A stretch of 43,468 nucleotides of DNA from Polychytrium aggregatum (Eukaryota; Chytridiomycota; Chytridiomycetes; Polychytriales). Below the pieces are notes generated by a model, which saw only the letters and a list, made by a program, of their open reading frames with translations, was not told the DNA's origin and ran no database searches. The stretch covers positions 1 to 43,468 of the forward strand of contig NW_026516437.1 in the NCBI RefSeq assembly GCF_025602895.1, read 5' to 3'. Below, piece by piece: positions 32,101 to 40,588 of the stretch. The position numbers and the translations under genes were made by a program. Every line of letters starts with the position of its first letter. Position 1 is the stretch's first letter.

Positions 32101-34654
32101 AGGTGATTTGGCTACCGGATATGCTCCAGGATAGAGTGAGCTGAGACGACAGACTGATGGAGTTGAGTGAACCCGATGTCGTTGATGTCGAAGGAGCGGT
32201 GTATACGCAGGGGTTGTACGGAACACTGGTTAGATTGAAGTTGAGCTGCAGGAGCTTGCCTAAACTCATGTTTTGAACTTGGGCCATCTGAAAGGCGTCG
32301 AGAACACCGGGGTTTCGGTAGAAGAAGCGATCTCCATCCCTCAGCCTCGTGAACTGATCCAAAATGGATGCGCGCGCCAGTGCACCGACAACACCGTTCT
32401 TGTACGGGATTTCCAGCAAGGCACCGACGATTGCGTCGATGTCGCTGATGTTTGGAAACAAAGAAGCTAATGTCGCTGCCGGGGCAATGCTATTGTTGAA
32501 GGCTGTGTAGGATGATGCCATTGAGAGATTGAAGAACTGCCTCGCTGTATTATAGTCCGGAATGCCGAGTTCGCGGCCGCTGTGAGTAGTCATGGAGATC
32601 AAGAGCATGATGTGTGGGATTGTGAGTGCGACAGCGTGTGATGGCGTGTGTATGTCGATGCACCCGAGCGCGCCAAGGGTACTCTCAACGAGCCACAAAA
32701 AATGGTTTGGGCAGGGCTCCTGGATCCTGAGAAGCACCCAGCGCTTCACACGAGTTGATACTGCAGATAAGTGATCTGTGAGAGCCCAGTTCACCCACCG
32801 CTGAATATCAATCGCTGCCAAGTCGTATCCCTGGTTTCCGTTGAGAGGCAGACTGTTGCGGAGATCGTCTGTGTACTGAGCACCTGATTTTGCCTCGGGC
32901 TGGTTCATGAGTCCTCGGATATAGCCCTCCGGTCCTGAAGATAGCAGCCAATCCAAGTTGAAGAAAGTCTTTCTCATCTGCAAACATATACCCGCAGGCC
33001 AGCGAGATGTCAGTTATGGATCGATGCCATTCGACATTGGTCAGGTACTGAAATAAAGCGTGTGACTCGATTTGCACGGATTACAAGCCCATTCGTGTAG
33101 CTGATGTTCAAGAATCAATGCGAATTCCACATACCTCGACCATGCCGACGATTTGCCCAGATTCTTCAACGCTTAGAGTCGTGTCTCCGACGACCGAGTG
33201 CCCGTATCGAAAAGTGACGGCCATGAAGAAAACGTCGATTGCCGGATTTACGGAGCTGTTGTAGCCACTATACAGGGGAAGTGGCCCGCTCAACAACGGA
33301 GGAAGATATTGGGCATAGGTGATTTGCTGTCGAGAGCACGGTCAAAGAATAGTGTGAGTGGAAACATTGCATACGGTCAGAGCGCGACGGGGACGATTTC
33401 CTCTAGAGGAGTCGTGTGAATCCGTATCACATATCAAAGGGATTCGGTGTGTGCCGAGAACCATGGATTTGAGCAGACCTGGATAAGAGCAATGACATAG
33501 CGGCGGGTATACTGGAACAAATCTTCATCTGACCAGCTCTGGTTGAGTGTTTTGGCAAAGCGGTTGTGCTCGCGCCACACGGCCACATGCACCAGGACAG
33601 AGTGGAGCGCGATATTGGACGCAGCATGGGCAAATCGGAGTAGGTTCGTTGAGGTGTCCTGGCGTCAAGAGAGTCAAATGAACATTAGGTCAGAATCGCG
33701 CACAACGACCGATTTGGCCAAGCTTCAAGTAAGATGCCAAAAACTTGGGCTGCAATGCAAGAGGAGTCGGATAAGGTGTCGTATCCACCATGGTAATCCA
33801 TGTTCGGAGCCACACGCATTCGCGGCTAACAGCACTGCACAATCGCCGTGCATTCAAACAATCAGCAATTGATCCGTGAAACCATCGAGACCCACAATCA
33901 AGGGAATTTCGCCAGCGACTGGGTGGAGAAAGGTTTTGAGCAGGCCTCCAGTTCCGGTACGAATTGACTCCGATTCGGCTGGATTTTGACCGTATATCGA
34001 TGAGCCATCGATAAAGGATGAATAGACATTGATGGGGGCTGTAGCTCCGGCTTGGCGAGGATCGGCCGCCCCAGCCACGGCACGGGCCATTGGGATGTTC
34101 TGAGCACCGCTAAAGTAACGGTCAAAGTATAGATCGCCTGCTGGCACTGAGATGTTGAAGAAGGCATTGCTTTGATGGCCGATCGATGCAATATCTTGGG
34201 TGATGAGGGTTCCCCACGCGGTCAGCCACGCTGTCGCCGACCCACCGAGTTGGTTGGGCTGGTTCGCTGACAGGAGGAGGTTGGAAACGTTGCGTGCGTT
34301 CGGACGGGCACTTCCAGCAGGCTGACCTGTAGGTCCAACGATATACACGGCGCCATATGAGTAGTCGCGGCGCGTGCGATTGCTTGGGTGCCCGAGATGA
34401 GTTCACTCGCAATTTGGTGGCGTCGATGGCGGTGCTGTTGGAGCCATGCATCGCCAGCCATTTTCACTCTCACCGTTTGTGCCTCCAAAGGCCGGGCTCA
34501 TGAGCCGGAGCATAGTTGAGTTGGTCGCCCCCCACCATGGGTTCACCAGATTGTTGTTGGTGCCATCGAGCGATTGGATTTCCAGGCAGGTCGTCTGCAG
34601 GCACCAAAGCTGGGCCAGTAGAATGACCGCTATCAGACGGCAACTGGGGCTCAT
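29105..34654 (-). CDS. Peroxidase-DOMON-cytochrome b561-cytochrome b5-NAD(P)H reductase fusion
   Basis: Multi-exon gene of roughly 1,300 residues. Exon 1 starts at ATG 34654 with a signal peptide (MSPSCRLIAVILLAQLWCL). Animal-type haem peroxidase motifs follow: SLDGTNNNLVNPWWGA, ARNVSNLLLSAN, AWGTLITQDIA, INVYSSFIDGSSIYG, WREHNRFA, TFRYGHSVVG (proximal His), DIQRGRELGIPDYNTAR. The DOMON domain (about 31772-32200) ends FAYSNSPTFSYHGVNRGA after an in-phase splice. The b561 core has five helices with four candidate haem His: LLVIHAIVM, GLRLHKETM, MNPHVILG, RMAHRVSG. A donor at 30912 joins in phase to an acceptor at 30707 (or 30698), leading to cytochrome b5 (KWLTLPEFAWEEF, STHPAGIQVL), then FAD (RAYTPTK) and NAD (LIAGGSGLTPML, IIVCGPPAMNES) modules. 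Stop TAA at 29105. The downstream part has no ATG of its own before the b5 domain, so a fusion is favoured. Likely role: electron transfer from cytosolic NAD(P)H to an extracellular acceptor. Confidence 0.8.
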
Positions 34655-34938
34655 TGTTCACGATACCAGCGACACTTTTAGAGCGTCTTCGACACGCACC
34701 TCTGGCTGCGCGGCCGATATCGATTTGAGCGAGCGCACGTCCAGCACCAACCGCCTTCGGAGGATTTGCGAGAGGCCCTTGTTGCCATGAACCAATCAGG
34801 GACAGGTGCCTGGTGCAGCCACGTGAGTCCTGCAGGCCGACCACACCGTGGCTGCCTTGGGCTTGACGTGTTCCTTCCGCCAGCATCCCCCGCCCAACGA
34901 CCTCTGCCCTCCGTCTCGCCCCTGGTCAAGTCCGTACC
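34655..34938. promoter_or_regulatory. Head-to-head intergenic region, possible bidirectional promoter
   Basis: Only 284 bp separate the start codons of the peroxidase fusion (minus) and the 831-aa Sel1 protein (plus). Promoters and 5' untranslated regions of both must share this space. I see no clear TATA box. Confidence 0.5.
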
Positions 34939-37434
34939 ATGAGTTCGTGCGTCGAGATCGAGGCTGTAGCTGCAGCTGTTGCGGATATTGCCAGAGAAAT
35001 GCCAGGTTTGCCAATAGCCGGGGCACTTGGCGCTGCCCGCATCCTCTTTGGCTACATGCGACACGTCACCCACAACCGGCGCTCCTGGACGTTTTTCGCT
35101 CGCCGTGCGCTTGTGCTTCTCAAAGCGCTTTCGCAGCAGAATCCGCAGCACTTGGAGGATGCCCAAGTCGACGACGGCTATGCCGCCCTGTACTCTAACA
35201 TCGAAATATTCCTCACGCTTGAGACCAGCAAGACCGGTTCTTTGATCGAGCTGTGTTACATCCGCGAGCGCATCCATCGATTTTGCATGGACCAAGAGCG
35301 ACTATGGGAGTGCTTCTCCTCCACTCAAGACATCAGTGTACCGAAGCCCAATGGCTTCAACATTGATGCCTTTCAGCTGTGTCTCTCGAACGATGAAAAA
35401 GTGGCACGAAACCAGCCAGGTACAGAGCCTGACAAAGTCGACCTCGATAACAGAGTCAGCCACCGGCTTTCGGTCTCGACGACAAAGCGACCGGCTTCGG
35501 ATCCTGGTATGAGTGAAGATGCCCTCCCCGCGGCCAAAAAACGGTCTGTCGTCCGTACCGCGACAGAGAACTACACTCACGAGGCCACACTCGAGTCTTC
35601 AACCAGTCCTGAGCCAGAACCAGAGACTCAGCAGGCACAAGAATATGGACAACGGCCCGACGCTGCGTCAGAGCCAGTGGAAGTTCAGATTATCACAACT
35701 GTATCTGCACCGGAAGCGATATTGGAATCACAAGCAGATATCGAACAGTCAAAACCAGAAGGAATGAAACGAACAGAATCACCAAGGTCAGTCCCAGAGC
35801 AAGAGAATGTCTCAATGACAATCCACCGCTCTGCGAACCCTCGCCGTGAGGGAATTTCCAGTATTCGGCCATTGGAAATGCAGCGGGAGGATTCCGAAGC
35901 TACTGAAACGGTAGCGGCTGCTGAAGCTGTGCCAGAGCCGCCATGGCCACAAGTAACGACCGCTCAAGCTGATGAACTCGACCACCTGATGATCCAACCG
36001 ATACACAAGCCTTTCCCGATGCATATCCAACAAGATGGCTCAATCGACACCGAATGTCGGCCCTCTGATCCTTCATCCGACGATCCGACTTGCGAGCCTC
36101 GTGCTGAGAACCATCAGCCAACAAATCACCTTGCGACTGCCGGCGCAGCAACCCCTCCAGAATCAATGTCTTCTGCCGAGATCGTCGCGACACCAGAGAT
36201 CCAGACGGACCAAGTGCCAACCATGTTGTCCGAGGAAAGATCTTCGAAATTGACATCGTGTCGACGTTCCCGAGATTCCGTTTCGTCAGCCTCACCCCCT
36301 CAAGGTCGGTCAACACGATTTCGCGGAGTGAAGGAGATTGCCAAAGTGAAAGCGGAAAGCCCCGCTTCATCCCTTGAAGATCTCACAAGCGGTGACTTTG
36401 ATCGGTACATGGACGCTGTCGAGAACTTGATTCTAAGCCTTCCACACACTCATCCAGCGTGGGTGCAAGGCGCACAAGTCTTCCAGGATCAAGCCGCAGC
36501 CGGATCGCATATGGCACTCTTTTTCCTTGGGTGGATACAATTCCTTGGTCTCGGCGTCCCCAAGAGCGACGCCAGCGCTTTTGAAACATGGAAGAAACTT
36601 CTCCGTGACGAGCCTCTGGTGGAAACCGCGTCTCCACATGCTGCTCCAAGCTCGGAAAAAGATCTGTCGCCCCTGAAGAAACTTGTTATTCTATTGATAA
36701 AATGGGGCGCAGTGGGCGATCGGTGCACAGACAGCCCCAAGATCAAGCTCGCTGAATATGGAGATCCGCAAGGCACACGGACTCGAGCCTTCAAGTATCT
36801 TTACTATTGGGCGATTGCAGGATCAGACAGCGACTGGTTCTGCGAGCTTCTGATTGCCATTTGCTATTCATATGGCTTGGGAACCCCAAGAAACAAACCG
36901 GAATTTCGCAAGGTGTGGGCCGACTTTGAAAAGATCAAGGACATGAATGCGCAGTACGTCATCGGTTATTGTTACGAGCACGGAACCTTTGTTGAAGTTG
37001 ATCACACCAAAGCAGCTAGACACTATGACATCGCAAGTCAACAGCTGAATCTCAAGGCCCAGTACAGATCGGGACTCTGCCATCTGGCGAGAAAGGACAT
37101 CAAGCAAAATTATGACACTGCGTTCAAACTGATATCAAAGGCTGCCAAGAGAGGGCTCCCGTGTGCCATGAACAAGCTCGGAGAGCTCTACGAGGCCAGA
37201 AAAAATGTGAAAAATCATATGACCCGTGCCGCCAAATACTACAAAAAAGCTGCCGAGGCCGGTGATGCACGCGGACAGTATCAGCTCGGAAGATGCTACT
37301 CGACGGGAAGCGGCTTAAAGCGGTGCCCCAAGAGCGCTTTAGAGTGGTATCGCCGAGCGGCTGCGGCAGGGTATCCGGAGGCCCAGGTTGCTCTTGGACA
37401 AATTCATTCGACGGCCAAGGCACTTCCAATTTGA
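34939..37434 (+). CDS. Sel1-repeat protein with a helical MLKL/HeLo-like N-terminus
   Basis: Single-exon gene of 831 aa. Residues 1-130 are predicted helical with a Gly/Pro-containing hydrophobic start (EMPGLPIAGALGAARILFGY) followed by RRALVLLKALSQQ and a helix with YSNIEIFLTLE. This layout resembles the four-helix bundle of MLKL-type and fungal HeLo-like cell-death domains; the call is by eye and tentative. Residues about 150-480 are Ser/Pro/Glu-rich and probably disordered. From about 480 on are Sel1 repeats: MALFFLGWIQFLGLGVPKSD, WFCELLIAICYSYGLGTP, YVIGYCYEHGTFVEVDHTKA, GQYQLGRCYSTGSGLKRCPK, ALEWYRRAAAAGYPEAQVAL. Sel1 arrays are protein-interaction scaffolds. Lysine-, arginine- and hydrophobic-rich N-terminal helices would suit membrane contact, but no activity is shown. 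Confidence 0.85.
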   Translation: MSSCVEIEAVAAAVADIAREMPGLPIAGALGAARILFGYMRHVTHNRRSWTFFARRALVLLKALSQQNPQHLEDAQVDDGYAALYSNIEIFLTLETSKTGSLIELCYIRERIHRFCMDQERLWECFSSTQDISVPKPNGFNIDAFQLCLSNDEKVARNQPGTEPDKVDLDNRVSHRLSVSTTKRPASDPGMSEDALPAAKKRSVVRTATENYTHEATLESSTSPEPEPETQQAQEYGQRPDAASEPVEVQIITTVSAPEAILESQADIEQSKPEGMKRTESPRSVPEQENVSMTIHRSANPRREGISSIRPLEMQREDSEATETVAAAEAVPEPPWPQVTTAQADELDHLMIQPIHKPFPMHIQQDGSIDTECRPSDPSSDDPTCEPRAENHQPTNHLATAGAATPPESMSSAEIVATPEIQTDQVPTMLSEERSSKLTSCRRSRDSVSSASPPQGRSTRFRGVKEIAKVKAESPASSLEDLTSGDFDRYMDAVENLILSLPHTHPAWVQGAQVFQDQAAAGSHMALFFLGWIQFLGLGVPKSDASAFETWKKLLRDEPLVETASPHAAPSSEKDLSPLKKLVILLIKWGAVGDRCTDSPKIKLAEYGDPQGTRTRAFKYLYYWAIAGSDSDWFCELLIAICYSYGLGTPRNKPEFRKVWADFEKIKDMNAQYVIGYCYEHGTFVEVDHTKAARHYDIASQQLNLKAQYRSGLCHLARKDIKQNYDTAFKLISKAAKRGLPCAMNKLGELYEARKNVKNHMTRAAKYYKKAAEAGDARGQYQLGRCYSTGSGLKRCPKSALEWYRRAAAAGYPEAQVALGQIHSTAKALPI

Positions 37435-38008
37435 CGACGTGAGATCACGAGACGTTCCTTGTTCTGGCTATCGTGATAGATGTAACATGCCGCTCCGATA
37501 TTCCGTGAAATGCAACTACATGCGACACAATTCGAGTTGCTGGCAGGCTCTCACCAATTGAACCGATCAGCGATGGCCCTTACCAATGGCCACCAAATAT
37601 ATGTAATTTTTGTTGTAACAAATGCTCCCTTTCTTGTCTGATGCGAAACTCCAAATATCTGGTGAGGAGGATGGGTGAGCCGGAATATTGATGCTTGCGA
37701 GGACGCACTACCGCTCATGCCTGCACATTCGACCACCAACACTTGCACAAGGAGACTCAATATTGTTCCTCATGTTGGCCAATCTCGGGTCATTCGATGT
37801 TCTCTCATCGAGCAACATCAACAGAAGCTGAGGCGTAGCACTGATTTGTATGGCGGATGTATTGAATGTCAAATACTCCATCCAATTCCGTATATATCAC
37901 CTTGGTAATTCACTCAATGATGGCTCACGCCTGCATGGCTGCTCAGGCTACTTGATGGTGAGTGTTTCGTGTTAATTGCTTGGGGTGGTACTAAGGAGGA
38001 CTCGGGCA
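37435..38008. other. Intergenic stretch between convergent Sel1 genes
   Basis: Shared 3' flank of two tail-to-tail Sel1-repeat genes. It is AT-richer than the genes, with no coding or RNA feature recognised. Confidence 0.5.
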
Positions 38009-39586
38009 TCACAACCGAATCCCCAGCAGCTGGAGTCTGTTGATGGCGCCTTCGAAACCCTGGTCAGCAGCCTTGCGGTACCAGGAGACGGCGGTGTCAA
38101 TGTCGAGAGGCACGCCTTCGCCATACTCGTAGCAGTTGCCAAGGTTGTTTTGGGCGTATCGATTGCCTCGCTCGCCTGAAATGGAATACCACTCGACTGC
38201 CTTGACTCGGTCCTGGGTGACTCCGATTGCTCGATAGCTGCATTCACCAACCCTCCACTGCCCGTACAAGTTGCCTTGGTTGGCCGACTTGCTGAACCAC
38301 TCGAAGGACTTCTTGTGGTCAATTGCGACGCCCATGACACATCGATAGCACACCCCTGCCCAGAACTGGCTGTCGCTGTGGCCGTCGTTGGCGAGTTGTT
38401 CAAAGATGCCCGCTGCCTTGGTCTGGTTCTTCAGGGTCCCTAATCCATGGAACAAACACACAGCCATGAGGTGACTGCACAGCCAGTCACGGTCCGATCC
38501 AAACCGGCACAGCTCAAAGAGCTTGCGGGCAGCCAGTGAGTCACTTGGGGAAGAGATCCACCACGCCAAGCACTCATCTTCTCCGAGCTTAAACACATCC
38601 GACTTGTTCTCTCGGATGATCTTGATGCCGTTCTGCTGGTCTTGGGGTGTTCCCCGGCCGAGGTAATGCATCCAGCCAATCATGTGAGTGGCGATGGGTT
38701 TGAGGACTTGATCGGTGGACTTGCTGCTGACTTCCTGCCAGCGGTTGAGAGCATCGACATCGCTCTGTTCGACACCGTGGCCGATGAACGAGAACCAAGC
38801 TTGCAAGAACACGATGTGGAGTCGGCCGTCTTCGTTGCCCTGGTCGGCAGCCTTGGAATACCACTCGATGGCTGTGTTGTAATCTTGGTCGACACCTTCA
38901 CCACTTTCGTAGCAACCTCCAAGGGCGACTTGGGCCTGAAGGATTCCACGTTCTGCAAGACTGCGGTACAACTCGACAGCCTTTGCGTGGTCTTGGTCAA
39001 CCCCGAGCCCGTTGCGATAGCATGACGCAAGCTGGAATTGAGCCATTGAATGATCAGCTTGGGCTGCCTTCTCCAAATGGTGAAAGATTCGCTGGTGCAT
39101 GCTTTGCTGCTCGGATTTCTCCAAAGACTGCTGGCCAGCGAGATCGACTTGTAGGATCATTGCCAGGAAATACGACGCGACAACATTGCTCTGATATGCT
39201 TGGACAACGAGCCAGGATTGGTCGGCTGTGCCTGGATCCTTGCAGTGCAGCGAGAGTGCAATCTTGTCGCTCGGTGTGAGGCCGATCCGCATCTGTCCGT
39301 CTGGACGGCACAGGCTTGCCTTCTGGCACCATTTGTTGAAACGAGGCAACCTGAAGCTCAGGAAAAGACGGGCACGCCTGCACACTCGGAGGAGGGTCTT
39401 GATGGTGGCAAGGTCGAGGGCGAGTTGGAAGCTGTCGTTGCAGCAAATGATGGTGAAGATATCAGGGTTGTGGTCGGGCGAGGGCTGGGTGATATCGGGC
39501 ATCGACGAGGTTGTGCTGGCTTCAGCTTGGCTTTGGTGGGTGGCAAATGATGCCGTGGTTGAAGCAGGCTCGCTCATGCTGGCCAT
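38009..39586 (-). CDS. Sel1-repeat protein
   Basis: Single-exon gene. I choose the ATG at 39586 (MASMSEPASTT), giving 525 aa, because the open frame upstream to 39715 is Cys-rich and repetitive and looks like 5' untranslated sequence. The N-terminal 150 residues (DIFTIICCNDSFQLALDLAT, RLFLSFRLPRFNKWCQ) are not recognised; they show a hydrophobic alpha/beta pattern. Then come Sel1 repeats: MAQFQLASCYRNGLGVDQDH, AQVALGGCYESGEGVDQDYN, TAIEWYSKAADQGNEDG, AQNNLGNCYEYGEGVPLDID, TAVSWYRKAADQGFEGA. Between repeat blocks is a module GWMHYLGRGTP...GSDRDWLCSHLMAVCLFHGLGT that is also present in the gene at 34939-37434, so the two are paralogues. Role probably scaffolding. Confidence 0.88.
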   Translation of the reverse strand: MASMSEPASTTASFATHQSQAEASTTSSMPDITQPSPDHNPDIFTIICCNDSFQLALDLATIKTLLRVCRRARLFLSFRLPRFNKWCQKASLCRPDGQMRIGLTPSDKIALSLHCKDPGTADQSWLVVQAYQSNVVASYFLAMILQVDLAGQQSLEKSEQQSMHQRIFHHLEKAAQADHSMAQFQLASCYRNGLGVDQDHAKAVELYRSLAERGILQAQVALGGCYESGEGVDQDYNTAIEWYSKAADQGNEDGRLHIVFLQAWFSFIGHGVEQSDVDALNRWQEVSSKSTDQVLKPIATHMIGWMHYLGRGTPQDQQNGIKIIRENKSDVFKLGEDECLAWWISSPSDSLAARKLFELCRFGSDRDWLCSHLMAVCLFHGLGTLKNQTKAAGIFEQLANDGHSDSQFWAGVCYRCVMGVAIDHKKSFEWFSKSANQGNLYGQWRVGECSYRAIGVTQDRVKAVEWYSISGERGNRYAQNNLGNCYEYGEGVPLDIDTAVSWYRKAADQGFEGAINRLQLLGIRL

Positions 39587-40297
39587 GTTGACGGAGACTG
39601 GAGGGAGGAAAGTGGGTGGCGATGGACAGAGGACAGAGGGGGAAGTGGCGAAGCAAGGCAAACCATGGCAAGCCATACCCTGGCAAGCCAAGCACTGGCC
39701 ATCCAACACACACACACCTGGCTCGATCCGATGGCTTGTTGGCTGGAGTCGGTGTTACCATGCACTGCCACAGGTACTGCCACATTCATCGAACATGAAA
39801 TTGAACATGAAATCGAGCCTTCCTATTCACAGCACAGAGTCGACCAGACTCGGTCATGAAATGTAGGCATGGACTGATATTTGTGTTGCAGTGTGAGGGA
39901 GGATCGACTCAAGGATCAACAATACTGGCCACATCACAACCAGGCACGCACGAGATGATTGAGCGGAGTTGCGTCGTTCATTGGTGGGATGGAAGGCACA
40001 GATGTCAGTCGGGCTGTGAGGCGCGGTTGTGAGAACATGGTGCAAGCATGGCAAGAGGAATGCAATGGAGTCAATGAGAGACAGGGACCATTGGAAAAAG
40101 AGTGGGTTCGCAAATCGCCCATATTCTCCACTTCTTGGCCCCAGAGTGGGCAACAGCCTCTCTGTGCATACTGCTGCGTTGCCACAACCAAACCATATCA
40201 TCATCATCCAGCCCATCGGTCGAATTCGAGTGCTGCCCTGAAAGCCCCGGTGGCTTCGCTATGGGTGCGCTGCATCAGTACAGCCATTTGTCAAGGT
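39587..40297. other. Intergenic stretch
   Basis: Upstream flank of the Sel1 gene. It contains short direct repeats (GGCAAGCCA near 39665-39690; GAACATGAAAT repeated near 39788-39812). No gene recognised. Confidence 0.45.
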
Positions 40298-40453
40298 TCA
40301 CCTGATGTGCTTTCGTGGTGGCCTCGTTGTTCCCACTCCCTCTACATCCTCTGAATCGTCGTCAGTGGCCATATTTTTGGGGGCAAACCGCTCGAGCATT
40401 GCCTGAGCGAGCGTGAATCCTTGGGCAGCAGCCTTTGAGAACCAGAGCTTTCA
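40298..40453 (-). pseudogene. C-terminal stub of a third Sel1-repeat gene, cut by the LINE
   Basis: The minus strand reads WFSKAAAQGFTLAQAMLERF followed by an acidic tail DDDSEDVEG and ends HIR-stop at 40298. The first part is a perfect end of a Sel1 repeat (compare the WYRKAADQGFEGA terminus of the neighbouring gene). The frame is stopped just upstream of WFSK, where the LINE 5' region begins, so the rest of the gene is missing or displaced to the other side of the insertion beyond the window. Confidence 0.6.
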
Positions 40454-40588
40454 CCTGATCTCGATTTTTCGGGAATCTTGAGAGAGCGAGACGTGATAGT
40501 AAACCTCACACTACCCCCAACGACCGCCCCCTCCCCGAGAGGGACTGGTCCTAGACCCCCCCCCATTCAACCAGCTCGCCGAAGAGCC

